From an uncultured Verrucomicrobiota bacterium (lineage in GTDB: Bacteria > Verrucomicrobiota > Kiritimatiellia > RFP12 > UBA3636): a stretch of DNA of 47,058 bases. The stretch is from assembly GCA_947169825.1 (NCBI GenBank), contig CAMVRE010000006.1, positions 1 to 47,058 on the forward strand. The letters are read 5' to 3'. The notes below the pieces were generated by a model. The model was not told the DNA's origin, did no database searches, and saw only the letters and a program-made list of their open reading frames with translations. The position numbers and the translations under genes are program-made. Below are positions 7,355 to 17,340 of the stretch, in pieces (the stretch's first letter is position 1; each line of letters opens with the position of its first letter).

Positions 7355-7455
7355 CGGACCGGGCGAAGCTCGGGTGAGCCCATGTCGACGAGAAAACGCC
7401 CCTCCAGGAGCGCGACGAGCACGCGCCCGCCGAACGTCCCGATTGCGCAGTTCAT
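7345..7455 (-). CDS. possible 36-aa small protein
   Basis: A short frame, ATG 7455 to TAA 7345, encodes a protein-like sequence with alternating hydrophobics (GTFGGRVLVALLEGRFLVD). An AAGGACG stretch lies upstream. It follows the AlbA_2 gene by 41 nt in the same direction, and its stop falls inside the second palindrome. It may equally be the tail of a deleted gene. I do not recognise a family. Confidence 0.25.
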   Translation of the reverse strand: MNCAIGTFGGRVLVALLEGRFLVDMGSPELRPVRGG

Positions 7456-7496
7456 GCGATGTTCGGCGTCCTTCGGGGCCGTCCCCGGTTTCTCCC

Positions 7497-8933
7497 CTAT
7501 GCCTGCTTCCCCGTCCAGATGCGGAACTGCTCGGGCTTGAGGCCGAAGTGGCGGATCAGACGGATCGGGACGCCGGTTTCCTGCAGAAATCCGGCTTTCG
7601 TTCCGAGGGAGAGGTCGGCCCGCACGTCGCCGTTCGGCCCGAGGTAGGGGCTCGCCTTTTCCAGCTTGGCGTGTCCGCCCCTGCGGGCGAAGGGACGCCG
7701 CCCCCCCTTGAGCCGGAACGTCGGCTCGTCCGGCAGGGCCTCGAACTTGGCCGCATCGACGGTCACCAGTGTTTCGAGCAGCCGCAGGAGGAGATCGCTC
7801 CATGATTTCGACTCCCCCTTGAAAGCCCCGTCGAAGACCAGTCCGCCCGGCGACCGGATTCCGTCCAAATGTCGCTTCTCAAGCGGAATCGACGCATCGG
7901 CGGGAATGGAAACGGGCGCGATGTCCGCGGTCGGGGCGGGGGCTCCGGATTCGATCGCCTTCCGGAGCGCCTCCTGCATGTCGGCGACCGCTTTCGTCTG
8001 CGCGTTGATCTTTGCGAGCAGCGCGTCGATTTGCTCGGAGCCGGGGCCTGCGGAGGCGCCGCCGTAGAAGCGTTCCCGGACGTAGAGTTCGCGCTGGCGG
8101 CCCTTTAGGTAAAGGACCGAAGTCTGCGCGCGATACACGACGGATTCCTCGCGTCCGAGATAGACGACGTCCGGACTCGGCTTGACGGGCACCCGGACGA
8201 ACCGCAGTCCCGAACCGGTCGGGTCGGGGATGGCCTCGGGCTGGCCGACGAGCGCCGCGGCCGCCGTTCCGAGGTAGCACCGCACGGCGGTCGTCAGCTT
8301 GGTCGTGAAACCGTCGAAGTCGGATTTGTAATCGTAGTTCCTATCCAGGACCTTGTCCATCATGATCGGCGCTTCGCCGAGATGGGGCAGATCGCCCTCG
8401 ATTCCGGTCACGAAGCCCTTGTCGTCCACGCCCAGGTAGAGGTCGCCGCCGGCGGTGTTCATCAGCGCGGCGATCTCCTTGGCGATTTCGAACGGCTGGT
8501 CGGAATCGGGCTGGTGCGTCGTCGGGCTGAAGACGAGCGACGACTTCAGCTCCAGGGTCAGGCTCTCCTTCAGTCCGGTCTGCCCGCCCCGTGTCGGACG
8601 GGGCCGCGCGGGCGTGGCCGCCTTGGGCGCAGGCGCGGCCGGCCTGGGCGCAGGAGCGGAGGCCGTCGGGACGGCCGGAGCGGGCGGCGCGTAGTATCTC
8701 GGCGCCAGCGCGAACTCGGGCCCTTTGTCGGTCACCTCGGTGCAGACCAGTTCAATGGCCTTGTCCTTCAACTTTCGGACATCGGTCGTCGGCTTGCCGG
8801 ACACCTCGACCTTGAAGCACGAGCCGTCCTCCATCCGGACATTGATGTACAAGGGGTCCTTTTTGGAGACGAACAGGACGAACGGCTTGTAGGATTTGCC
8901 TTTTTCGAAAGGCGTAAGCGTTCCGGGTGTCAT
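7497..8933 (-). CDS. Schlafen AlbA_2 (divergent AAA-4) domain protein
   Basis: This 478-aa cytosolic protein has an N-terminal ~85-residue beta-rich segment, a Pro/Ala-rich linker (about 90-130), and then an AlbA_2 core: LELKSSLVF, EIAKEIAALMNTAGGDLYLGVDDKGFVTGIEGD (about 150-205). A C-terminal part contains a helical segment (SEQIDALLAKINAQTKAVADMQEA). AlbA_2/Schlafen domains bind or cleave nucleic acids and often accompany helicases in defence loci. The ATG at 8933 has AAGAGGAAAG just upstream and follows the helicase stop by 34 nt; the longer ORF to 9107 would overlap the helicase. It is the last gene of the HNH-methylase-helicase operon. Confidence 0.8.
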   Translation of the reverse strand: MTPGTLTPFEKGKSYKPFVLFVSKKDPLYINVRMEDGSCFKVEVSGKPTTDVRKLKDKAIELVCTEVTDKGPEFALAPRYYAPPAPAVPTASAPAPRPAAPAPKAATPARPRPTRGGQTGLKESLTLELKSSLVFSPTTHQPDSDQPFEIAKEIAALMNTAGGDLYLGVDDKGFVTGIEGDLPHLGEAPIMMDKVLDRNYDYKSDFDGFTTKLTTAVRCYLGTAAAALVGQPEAIPDPTGSGLRFVRVPVKPSPDVVYLGREESVVYRAQTSVLYLKGRQRELYVRERFYGGASAGPGSEQIDALLAKINAQTKAVADMQEALRKAIESGAPAPTADIAPVSIPADASIPLEKRHLDGIRSPGGLVFDGAFKGESKSWSDLLLRLLETLVTVDAAKFEALPDEPTFRLKGGRRPFARRGGHAKLEKASPYLGPNGDVRADLSLGTKAGFLQETGVPIRLIRHFGLKPEQFRIWTGKQA

Positions 8934-8967
8934 GGGATTCTTTCCTCTTGGCGGAATTCTTTCGATT

Positions 8968-11900
8968 TCAGTTTTTCGCGATCGTGGCGACGATTTCGTC
9001 GGAGCCGAATTGAGAGCGGATGCGGGCAAAGTGACCCGGGCTGTAGCGCGAGAAAATGCGAAGCAGCGTTTTTTCGAACGATGCCGCGTCGTTGTACTTT
9101 TCGGCAAGCGTGGAGATGGTCCGCGGCGGCAATGTCAGATACTCCCGGATGTCGGTTTCCAAATCCGCTGCGAAAGCGGCGAGTTCGGGAGGAAGTTTCG
9201 GCTTGAATCTCGAGAGGTTCTGATGTGCGAGAACGATCGTCGAGTTGCCGCCCTGCTGCGGCATCTTCGTTTCCGGGGCGAACTTCTGCAGCTTCCGGTA
9301 GATTCCTTCCTTCTCGGTCTGCTTCCCGTCCTTGTCGGGCCCCGTCCAGAAGGCGGGATCGAACGGTTCGGCTTTCTTGTCGAAATCGCACTTGATTGCC
9401 TTGATTCCGTCTTCCAGGGTCCATTGCTCGATTTTTCCGGAATCCGGATTGTGGACGATGGCGAACAGCCCGGGCCCGCGGCGGCGGAAGAGGAACGTTC
9501 CGCGCGGATTTCCCGACCAGGCGGTCTTGACGCGCCCCGGAAGCTTGTCCAGTTTCTCGAGAACATCCGGATGGTTCTTCCGGAGCCAGGCCTCCTGCTT
9601 CCGCCAATCAACGCGAAGTTGCGAGAAGAGGTCCATCTGCTCCTTCTCTTCGGGGAAGAGACCAAGCCGGTCGAAGAGAGCGGATGCCGTCGGCGTTTCT
9701 TCGGCGGAGAAAATCTGCGCGTCCTCGCCGAGGAGTTCGTGGATTGCGAACATCTTCGCCTGGGCCGTCTCCTTGTTCTGGACGAGCGTCTGTCCCTTCA
9801 CGGTCGGGAAGAAGTTGAAAATGTAGAGATTCTCGAACATCTTCTTGCCGATTCGATTGACGCGTCCAACACGCTGGATGACGCGCGTGGGGTTCCACGG
9901 AATGTCGTAGTTGACGACGAGCCCCGCCCGGTTGAGGTTGAACCCTTCGCTGAGCTTGTCGGTCGCGAGCAGGATGTCGTATTGGTCGATTTGGAATTGT
10001 GCCGGGACGGACGCGTCGAAATTGCTTTTTAGTTCGCCGCGCCTGTTCTTCGCGAAGTTCTCGCCACTTACGGACAGCACCCGCGAACCGAACTTGTCCG
10101 TCAGTTTCCCGTAGAGGTGCTTGAGCGTGTCGGTGTATGCCGTGAACACAATGATTTTTCGCTTCGGGCTACCCGGCTCTGGCTTGATGTCCCGGTGCTT
10201 CCCGTCAAGAACCTTGCGCAGGGCCCCCACAAGAGCTTCCGCCTTGGGGTCGTTCCGCACCAGGTCGAGATCCTTGATTTCGGCGAGAATCTTTTCGAGC
10301 AGGGCGATGTCCTCGTCGATGTCGCGGCGGAAGTCTGCGCCACGGAATCGCTTGGGATCGTTCACGTTGTATTCCAGATCCCTGCTCTGCGAAGTCCGGC
10401 CCTTCCGCTCGCGGTCGGCCATGCGTTCCTTGACGAGTTTCGCGAGCAGTTCGAGCGCCTCGCCTTCGTCGTCAAGCGCGAGGACTTTCTCCTGGATGTC
10501 GCGCGCATAGACGTAGTATCCGAGTCTGTCCACCATCTTCTTCACGTTCTTCAGGAAAGAGAGCATGTTTTCGATGGATTTTTCGAACGCCCCGAAGGAA
10601 CTTTCGAAACGGAGGACGAGAATGTTGAGAAGTATCTTGTAGATGTTCTGCTGCGAGTTGTCCTGGTCGTTCTGGTTCGTTTCGTAGGCGTAGGGACGGT
10701 AAGCGGCGCCGTGGAACGTCCCGTCCTTCCCGAACCAGTCATTCACCACGCGGTCGTAGAAGGCGTTCTGCGCTTCCGTGAGTTCGAAGAACTGTGACTT
10801 GGGCTCTTTCACCTCCGAAAGCTCGGTCACTTCCTTGCTGTACACCGGGTCGGCCTTGAGGTCGAGACGGTTGCGGCGGATCACGACTTTCTCCATGATC
10901 TGCCGCATGGCTTTCGTAATCCGTTTTCCGTAGCGGTCCGCCGCTTGGCGAACCAGCTTCAGGTCCGCGCCCTGGCCGGTCTTCACTCCCGAAATGCCGC
11001 AGGCCGCGAGGGCCGCTTCGATTTCGGCCCAGTTTTTCCGGACAATGGCCTTGCGGAGCCGGAGCAGGTTGGCGAATTCCGAAGAAAGCTGCCGGAACCG
11101 GCCGTCCAGGTCTCCGCCCGGAACGAACGGCGAATTCTTTCCGGGCGAAAAGAGCGTGAGAAGCGCCGCCAGGTCTTCCGGTCGGTTGTTGAACGGCGTG
11201 GCCGAGAGCAACAGGACGTCCCGTCCCGCGCAGATTTGCGCGAGCTTTTCGTAACCCGCCGTCGCCCGCGACCGGAACCAGTGCGCTTCGTCCACGACTA
11301 CGAGATCGAAGTCGGGGTCACGCCCGAGCATGTCGAGTATGTCGTCGAGCTTGCCGCGCGAACAGACCGCCCAGTCGTGCAGGCCGAATTTCGCCACGTA
11401 TTCCCACCAGCCGGAATCCTTCGCGGTTTCGTCGCCGACGAGTCCGGGCGGGCAGATGACGAGCCCCCGTTTGCGCGAGAGAGCACCGAGAAGGCTGGCG
11501 ATTACGGTCTTGCCGAGACCCACGACGTCCGCGAGGATGCAACCGTGCCAGGCGTCCAACTTCGCGAGAGCCTGGGCCACTGCGTCGAGCTGGTATTGCA
11601 TCTTCTTCATGCCGGCATTTTTCAAAAGCTCCTCCGCCCGCGCCGTGTTCAGCGTTTTCGTCTGATTGTCCACATAGGCGCGGAGAACGAGCAGATAGGC
11701 CTCGTAAGGCGTTATTTCGGAGACAATCGACTCCGTGGTCAGAATGTCGAGGATCCGATTTTTTGTTGCGGAATCTTCCGTGAGATGAATCGCATCCTTC
11801 CACAGCCCGTCGAAATAGCTCTGCGCGTCCGTTGCGCCCCACTGCAGCATTCCGACGTTGAACTCGTCCCGCAACGCCAGCCCCGCCTCCGAGAAGTTGC

Positions 11901-12408
11901 TGCTTCCCGTGACCCAGAACGTGCCTGCGCCAGGAACGACCTGCCGGTCCTGCGACAAATGGAAAAGATAGAGCTTGGCGTGGTTCGGGTCCCTCGTGCG
12001 GCGCATCTTGAGCCGACCGTTCCGAAGAAGATCCACGAACAGGGAAAAGCGCTCGTGGAACTTGGCCGTGTCGAACATTTCCGACCCCATGGCCTTGCGA
12101 AGCGAGGCAAGGTAGGATTCGAGAATCTCGTCGGGCGAGGCATCATCGGCGCTCTTCCCGGCTATTTCCACGACCTTGCCGCACACGGGCTCCGCCTCCA
12201 TGCCGACCAGAACCCTAAGCTGTACTTTCGGATTGTCGCGCAAGGTGTCGGCCAGGAGCTTGAAGCCAGAAAAGTAGAAGAACCCCACGAGTATGTCGAT
12301 TTCGTCGCAGTTCGGGACGAGTCCGTTGAAAACGTCCGCCACCTTCGGAGTGTTGGCCTTGGGGTCGATTTCGTTGGGTGCCGGATTCAGGTTGTTGGTA
12401 ATGAACAT
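8968..12408 (-). CDS. PLD-nuclease / SNF2-type helicase fusion
   Basis: The 1146-aa protein starts with a phospholipase-D-like nuclease domain (residues ~30-200; HAKLYLF gives the HxK motif and SSNFSEAGL the following strand). Next comes a superfamily 2 helicase: ADVVGLGKTV (motif I, about 293), VVVDEAHWF (motif II, about 373), LLSATPFNNRPEDL (motif III), and in the second RecA lobe DKLSEGFNLNRAGLVVNYD and QRVGRVNRIG (motifs V and VI). Such PLD-helicases translocate on duplex DNA and are found in restriction-like systems beside large adenine methylases. GAGGAATTC precedes the ATG. The gap from the methylase gene is 93 nt with no clear promoter, so co-transcription is likely. Confidence 0.88.
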   Translation of the reverse strand: MFITNNLNPAPNEIDPKANTPKVADVFNGLVPNCDEIDILVGFFYFSGFKLLADTLRDNPKVQLRVLVGMEAEPVCGKVVEIAGKSADDASPDEILESYLASLRKAMGSEMFDTAKFHERFSLFVDLLRNGRLKMRRTRDPNHAKLYLFHLSQDRQVVPGAGTFWVTGSSNFSEAGLALRDEFNVGMLQWGATDAQSYFDGLWKDAIHLTEDSATKNRILDILTTESIVSEITPYEAYLLVLRAYVDNQTKTLNTARAEELLKNAGMKKMQYQLDAVAQALAKLDAWHGCILADVVGLGKTVIASLLGALSRKRGLVICPPGLVGDETAKDSGWWEYVAKFGLHDWAVCSRGKLDDILDMLGRDPDFDLVVVDEAHWFRSRATAGYEKLAQICAGRDVLLLSATPFNNRPEDLAALLTLFSPGKNSPFVPGGDLDGRFRQLSSEFANLLRLRKAIVRKNWAEIEAALAACGISGVKTGQGADLKLVRQAADRYGKRITKAMRQIMEKVVIRRNRLDLKADPVYSKEVTELSEVKEPKSQFFELTEAQNAFYDRVVNDWFGKDGTFHGAAYRPYAYETNQNDQDNSQQNIYKILLNILVLRFESSFGAFEKSIENMLSFLKNVKKMVDRLGYYVYARDIQEKVLALDDEGEALELLAKLVKERMADRERKGRTSQSRDLEYNVNDPKRFRGADFRRDIDEDIALLEKILAEIKDLDLVRNDPKAEALVGALRKVLDGKHRDIKPEPGSPKRKIIVFTAYTDTLKHLYGKLTDKFGSRVLSVSGENFAKNRRGELKSNFDASVPAQFQIDQYDILLATDKLSEGFNLNRAGLVVNYDIPWNPTRVIQRVGRVNRIGKKMFENLYIFNFFPTVKGQTLVQNKETAQAKMFAIHELLGEDAQIFSAEETPTASALFDRLGLFPEEKEQMDLFSQLRVDWRKQEAWLRKNHPDVLEKLDKLPGRVKTAWSGNPRGTFLFRRRGPGLFAIVHNPDSGKIEQWTLEDGIKAIKCDFDKKAEPFDPAFWTGPDKDGKQTEKEGIYRKLQKFAPETKMPQQGGNSTIVLAHQNLSRFKPKLPPELAAFAADLETDIREYLTLPPRTISTLAEKYNDAASFEKTLLRIFSRYSPGHFARIRSQFGSDEIVATIAKN

Positions 12409-12501
12409 TTTGAATTCCTCGATGGATTGCGGTTGTTTTGTTGTCGGGGTGAAAACGTGTTGAATTCAGTCGGTTCCGGAAATTGATTCTCACATGTCTT
12501 C

Positions 12502-15500
12502 CTACTCCAAATAGTCATCCTCGTCCGGAGCTGGCGAATGCGATCCTTTCGCCTTGGAGGTCTTGCCATTTGAGCCGGGTCTTGAGACTCCCTCAGCATT
12601 GCGTGAATCTGTTTCCGCGTCCCGCCCTTCGACAATATCGATTTCGGGTTGCGTCAGACCGTAAAGCTTGTAGACGATTTGGTCGATGTCCTTCTCCAAT
12701 GCCGCCGTGTCCGCGGAGGGATTCTCCTTCTTTGTCGCGAGAATGCGATCGACAAGAGATTCAATCTTTCGCATTTCGGAAGCAGGAGGGGCGGGAGGAA
12801 AAGGCAAGGAATTAAGTTCGCCGGAGGAAACATGTGTGTTGCTGTTGAAAAGGCGAAACCAATAATCCATAAAGTGGGAATTTATACATCCGAGAAGATA
12901 CAAACCTTGATTTTTTGTATCAACTTTGAAAACATTGGTACTGTTTTCGGTTACTATTGGAAATTTTTCTTGGTGCGAATCAATCAACGTGGCGATAATC
13001 CTCCAAGGCTGCTCGACGGCAGTCGTCCGTTGCGTAACCAAAGCAATTCCGTCAAAGCGCGGCGCTTCGTTCGAATTAATGAATGCGCTGTCGGCTCTTC
13101 GTGCAGGGGGCGCAAGGAAATAGCGTTGCACGTTTTCCCCGAAAAGCATTCTGGCGGAATTATTGGTCGGCGAACTCGAAAGCCACCGTTTGTATTTGTT
13201 CCATTCGATGCTTCCGGTGACAAAACCGAGGGGATTCTTGCATTCGGACATAATTCTTCTGGCAACGATATAGTCCGTTTCGTTGTCGGATGCCAAAATC
13301 CTGCCATCGGGCATGATGATGTTTTGTTTCGGGCAAGAGTAGAATTGCAGGTGGTCGAGATCGGATTTCGTCCGGACGATTCCGGTCTCCGCGGTTCCGT
13401 TTCCTTCCCGGTACCAGAAGGAAACAACCACGGACTGAAGTACGCCTTCAAAGGTGTCAGTCCGATTCTCGATGTTTACGATTTTGCAAGAGTCGTAGGC
13501 GGGAACGATTTGTTTTCTCGTTGCGGCCAGATAGGCGTCCCCGAGCAGTGTTTTCGGATGAATGTACGAAAGCATGCCTGTCTTAGAAGTCAATCGCGTC
13601 GAGACGGCAAAGAAGAGTTGGTAGATGTTTACTCGCCCCGACTTGTAGTCGGGGTAAAGGGTTTCGTATGTTCCTTTCAGATCGTTATTTTTCTTGATGA
13701 CGAAATACGGCGGATTCCCGATGACGATGTCGAAACCGTCCCTGACGTCGAACATCCAGTCCGGGTCGAAGAAGCCGGCGGAGGCGTTCTGGTCGTAGGG
13801 GTCCCACGCGGCGACCATGGCGGAGAGACGCTCGACGTTCGAGTTCCCGGCGGCGCGGTTCTTCTTCGCGTTCTCGCGGTCGATTTCGCGGCGGCAGTTG
13901 GCCATGCAGGTTTCGAGACGGCGGCGTTTCTCCTCGTTGGCGTCGAACCGCTCGAGCGAGACCTCCTGCGCCGGCGGGTCGCCGAAGAGCGCGTCCTGCA
14001 CGGGCTTGCGGCGTTCTTCCCACCTGGGCTCCCGGACGGATTCCCATTCGCCTTCGAGCCGCCCGAGCAGTTCGGTCGCCCGGCGAATGCGGTCCCCGTC
14101 GGGCGTGCAGAGGGAGTCGGAGACGGCGGCGGCGATTTCGGCGCGTTTGGCCTTTTCCTTTTCCTGGTACTTTCGCTTGGTCTTCCAGCCGCGCGCCTGG
14201 AAGATGGCGTGGCGGATTTCGCGCAGGTCGGTGCGGAGCTTGGGGATTTTGCCTCCGCTGAAATCGAATTCGCCGCCGACGTCGGGAAGCGGCAGGAGGG
14301 TGTTGGCGCAAACGAACTTGCTTTCCAGGTTGGGAAGAGCGACGAACGCCTCCGAAAGCGGCGTTCCGTCCGGCGGGTCGGGCTGGTCGCAGAGAAGCGA
14401 AATGTAGAAGCGCAGTTTTGAAATCTGGGCGGCGATGGGCTGGATGTCCACGCCGTAGATGCAGTTCTCGATGATCCAGAGCTTGCGCGCGTAGTCGAGG
14501 TTGACCTTCTGCTCGGAGAACATCTTGTCGAGGTCGGCGAAGCGCTTCTGCTTCTCCGCGGGGTCGTCGATCGTCTCGGCCGAGAGGCGGAACTGATCCT
14601 CCTTATAGCGGCGCTGGATGCGCGTCAGGATGGCGAGGCCGCTCGGGTCGAGGACGGCAAGCAGGCGCGTCATCGCGTGGAGCATGCCCATCGGGAACGC
14701 GCCCGAGCCGCAGGCCGGGTCGAGCGAGCGGCAGTCGTAAAGCGCTTCGAGCAGCGCATTCTGCTCATCCGGCGAAAATGGAAGTTTCTTGTTGTCCTCG
14801 CCCGCGGCGGCCCGCCGGAAGAGTTCGTCCAGTTTCTTCTCGTCCGCAGCGGCGGGAACCTTGGCGCGGAGGTGGGCGCGGAGGGACTGCTCCACCATGT
14901 AGTCCACGATTTCGCGCGGCGTATAGAACGACCCCGTCATCTTCCGGGCGGCTTCCTGCGTTTCGTGGTTGAACGCGCCGAGGAGGTTCTCGAAGACCTT
15001 GCCGAGCAGTTCGGGGTCGAGCGCGACGTCACCGTCGTTTGTCGCATTCTCGTCGATCGTGAAATCGTAGGCGGCGAGGAGATTCAGGAGTCCTTCGTGT
15101 CCTTCCTCGTCGGAGCCGTCTCCGAAGAAGAGCGCGTTCGGGAGAACCGCCTGGCATTTCTCGTTGCGGCTGAATCCGTCGAGATAGACGTCGTCGTCCG
15201 GATTGCCGGATTCGGCCTTCGGGTCGAGACAGTCGAAGAGCGCGCAGTTGAGGAACGGAATGTCGCGGAGGAGGCTCTTCCTAGAGGAATCCTTCGAGAA
15301 GAAAACGTCCGGGTCCCGGAACGCCTCGCGGAAGCGGTAGCGGTTGCGGACGTCGTGGTCGGAGGCATGGCCGTGGTAGGGTGTCTGCGCCCACGTGCGC
15401 TCGTCCGGCGGGACGTTGAGCGTCGCGAAAAAGAGGTTCTGGAGAACGGCTCGGTAGTAGGACGTTCCGTTCTTCCCGTCCAGGGACTCGGGTTTGAAGT

Positions 15501-16332
15501 CCCGGAGGTTCGTTTCGGCCCAGCTCCGGGCGAACGGTTCGTCGGGGACGAGACCGCGTTCGCGGACGAACCAGACGAAGAGCAGCCGGGTGATCAGGCG
15601 GATGACCGCCTCCTGGATCTTCGTGCGGTCGTCCGTTTCGTCGCCGATCCGATTCGGAAAGGAAACGCCGGTTTCGGGCGCGCAGGCCCACTCGTACCAC
15701 TTGAACAGGTGTTCGTAGAAATCCTTGGTGAGCTGTTCGACGGAAAAGGCCTTTTCGAGCGCCTCGAAGGAAGGAACCGGATCTCCGAGGCGTTTGCGCA
15801 TCGTGTTGCAGCGCCTGTCCGCGCGGCAGAAGAACGAGTGGCGGCGGGCGTCCGACCATTTCTTGGTCCGGCGGTCCACGCGGGCGGTCACGAACGAGAT
15901 CCGGAAATTGCCGTCCGCGTCGTAGAAGAAGAACAGTCCCTGCGTGCAAAGCCCATCAATGCCAGCGGGCGGGTTGTCAAGTGCGACTTGGACGATCTTC
16001 TTGGCATAATCGAACTGGACGAGACGGGACGTGCGTTCGGCTAGTGGCCGGTTCATCAGGACCGACGCGACGACAAGCGGACGGTTTTCGCCGGTCTTGT
16101 CCGGAAGCGTTTTCACGAAACCGAGAATCTGGGCCGAATCGAAATAGTCTTTTTCGTTTCGGTTGCTGAAAGCGGGGGCGGCGATCGTAAGCCCCGGCGC
16201 GAACGACGAAAACTTGCGTTGCAGCCAACTGACGGCTTGTTCGTACGAATAGTTTTCGATGAGGGCGGCGAGGGCGTCCCGGGCGGCGTTGTCGATGGTC
16301 GTGGCGGCAGAACGGGCGGTACGGCGGGGCAT
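12502..16332 (-). CDS. Eco57I-like class I N6-adenine DNA methyltransferase with specificity domain
   Basis: This 1276-aa protein has a helical N-terminal region, then the SAM-binding motif DPACGSGAFPMGML (about residue 535) and the catalytic NPPY in DIVIGNPPYFVIKK (about 870), the order of Eco57I/type IIG and BREX/DISARM-type methylases. The last ~390 residues form a TaqI-like target-recognition region (NSNTHVSSGELNSLPFP near the end). No clear PD-(D/E)xK nuclease motif was seen, so cleavage would come from the neighbouring HNH or PLD proteins. ATG 16332 is preferred over the TTG at 16359, which abuts the HNH stop. The coding region of the C-terminal domain is visibly more A/T-rich than the rest, which suggests an exchanged recognition domain. 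Confidence 0.88.
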   Translation of the reverse strand: MPRRTARSAATTIDNAARDALAALIENYSYEQAVSWLQRKFSSFAPGLTIAAPAFSNRNEKDYFDSAQILGFVKTLPDKTGENRPLVVASVLMNRPLAERTSRLVQFDYAKKIVQVALDNPPAGIDGLCTQGLFFFYDADGNFRISFVTARVDRRTKKWSDARRHSFFCRADRRCNTMRKRLGDPVPSFEALEKAFSVEQLTKDFYEHLFKWYEWACAPETGVSFPNRIGDETDDRTKIQEAVIRLITRLLFVWFVRERGLVPDEPFARSWAETNLRDFKPESLDGKNGTSYYRAVLQNLFFATLNVPPDERTWAQTPYHGHASDHDVRNRYRFREAFRDPDVFFSKDSSRKSLLRDIPFLNCALFDCLDPKAESGNPDDDVYLDGFSRNEKCQAVLPNALFFGDGSDEEGHEGLLNLLAAYDFTIDENATNDGDVALDPELLGKVFENLLGAFNHETQEAARKMTGSFYTPREIVDYMVEQSLRAHLRAKVPAAADEKKLDELFRRAAAGEDNKKLPFSPDEQNALLEALYDCRSLDPACGSGAFPMGMLHAMTRLLAVLDPSGLAILTRIQRRYKEDQFRLSAETIDDPAEKQKRFADLDKMFSEQKVNLDYARKLWIIENCIYGVDIQPIAAQISKLRFYISLLCDQPDPPDGTPLSEAFVALPNLESKFVCANTLLPLPDVGGEFDFSGGKIPKLRTDLREIRHAIFQARGWKTKRKYQEKEKAKRAEIAAAVSDSLCTPDGDRIRRATELLGRLEGEWESVREPRWEERRKPVQDALFGDPPAQEVSLERFDANEEKRRRLETCMANCRREIDRENAKKNRAAGNSNVERLSAMVAAWDPYDQNASAGFFDPDWMFDVRDGFDIVIGNPPYFVIKKNNDLKGTYETLYPDYKSGRVNIYQLFFAVSTRLTSKTGMLSYIHPKTLLGDAYLAATRKQIVPAYDSCKIVNIENRTDTFEGVLQSVVVSFWYREGNGTAETGIVRTKSDLDHLQFYSCPKQNIIMPDGRILASDNETDYIVARRIMSECKNPLGFVTGSIEWNKYKRWLSSSPTNNSARMLFGENVQRYFLAPPARRADSAFINSNEAPRFDGIALVTQRTTAVEQPWRIIATLIDSHQEKFPIVTENSTNVFKVDTKNQGLYLLGCINSHFMDYWFRLFNSNTHVSSGELNSLPFPPAPPASEMRKIESLVDRILATKKENPSADTAALEKDIDQIVYKLYGLTQPEIDIVEGRDAETDSRNAEGVSRPGSNGKTSKAKGSHSPAPDEDDYLE

Positions 16333-16359
16333 GGCTGAATCGGGGAGCGGGAGTGACAA

Positions 16360-17283
16360 TTACGCGACGAAGACGTTGCGGTTGTGCCAGTCGAGGAGGT
16401 CGCGGGCGGGAGCTAGGGAAGAGTCGGAGGGAATGTCGATGCGGTGGCCGTCGAGGGTGCGGTAGACGGCGCCGCCGGAGTAGAGATCGGGAATGGCGCG
16501 GGCGATGCGGACGCGGAGATCGTCGGCGCCGACGGTAAGATAGCCGCGGGAGAAGAGCGCTCCGAGATCGGCGCGGAGGAAGAGGCCGTTGGGAACGATG
16601 TTTTCGCCGCCGGCGGAAACGGGCTTGATGTGCGCCGCGACGAGCGCGGGCACGGCGTCCATGCCGGTGACGGCGCAGCGCTTCCCGTAGGACTCCGCCA
16701 CGAGCAGGCGGAACATTCCGGAACCCGGGGCGAGCCGGACGGCAGGGGCCGGCGAACCGGCCGGCGGCTCGACGGCGAGTTCGTCACGTCCGAGCGCGCG
16801 GAGGCGGAGCATGACCTTCTCGTAGAGCGCCGCGCCGATTTCGTCCGCCGTGTCGTATCCCTTTCTCGACACGATGGCGTCCTTCCAGTCCGCCGGCGAA
16901 TCGATCCAGTCCTTTTCGTCGAAGTAGAACGTCTGCTCAAGGATCGTGCAGCCGATGGGCGAGGTTTCGTCGCCCGCCTTCCCGTTGGAGGCGCGGTAGT
17001 CCATGATCCGCTTCTTCATCGCCGGGAGCGAAGGGCATCCGTTCTCGTCGCCGAAGGCGCTCCAGGCCAGCTCCATCGGAAGCTTTTCGTAACGGACGAA
17101 GAATCCGCCGCCGGCGATCTTTCCGCCGTCCCGCTTGTGGAGTTTGAAGAGAAACAGGCCGCCGGGCGGGAGCGCCTTGAAGTCGTTGCCGCCTCCGGGC
17201 TGCCAGAAGTTGACTTCCGTGGCTCCGGCCGCCTTGAGGTACCGGAACCAGTTCATGTCCGTGATGCCAACGTTGAATTTCAT
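16360..17283 (-). CDS. HNH restriction-type endonuclease (COG3440-like)
   Basis: The 307-aa protein has an N-terminal domain of about 130 residues (MKFNVGITDMNWFRYLKA, GGLFLFKLH) and a C-terminal HNH module: RLLVAESYGKRCAVTGMDAV, AAHIKPVSAGGENIVPNG, LFLRADLGALFSRGYLTV. The AAHI-P, N-G and L-D-F-GY pattern is typical of COG3440 predicted restriction endonucleases. It is probably the nuclease arm of the methylase/helicase operon that follows 27 nt downstream. The start at 17283 has GGAAAA upstream and a TACAAT box 30 nt before it. Confidence 0.85.
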   Translation of the reverse strand: MKFNVGITDMNWFRYLKAAGATEVNFWQPGGGNDFKALPPGGLFLFKLHKRDGGKIAGGGFFVRYEKLPMELAWSAFGDENGCPSLPAMKKRIMDYRASNGKAGDETSPIGCTILEQTFYFDEKDWIDSPADWKDAIVSRKGYDTADEIGAALYEKVMLRLRALGRDELAVEPPAGSPAPAVRLAPGSGMFRLLVAESYGKRCAVTGMDAVPALVAAHIKPVSAGGENIVPNGLFLRADLGALFSRGYLTVGADDLRVRIARAIPDLYSGGAVYRTLDGHRIDIPSDSSLAPARDLLDWHNRNVFVA

Positions 17284-17312
17284 GGTTTTCCGTATCGTGC
17301 TGCGATGGCGGG

Positions 17313-17340
17313 ATTGTACCGGCACGGAGGAAGGTCAGTC
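17313..17340 (-). promoter_or_regulatory. promoter of the HNH-methylase-helicase operon
   Basis: The minus strand shows a clear TACAAT -10 with only weak -35 candidates 16-17 nt upstream (GACTGA/CGACTG), which overlap the stop of the small upstream gene. The predicted leader is about 22 nt. Confidence 0.45.

Noticed and set aside
8968-16332. Complete DISARM or BREX system
   Set aside because: Only a helicase and methylase are shared. No DUF1998 protein, separate PLD gene, PglZ, BrxC or Lon-like protein is found next to them.
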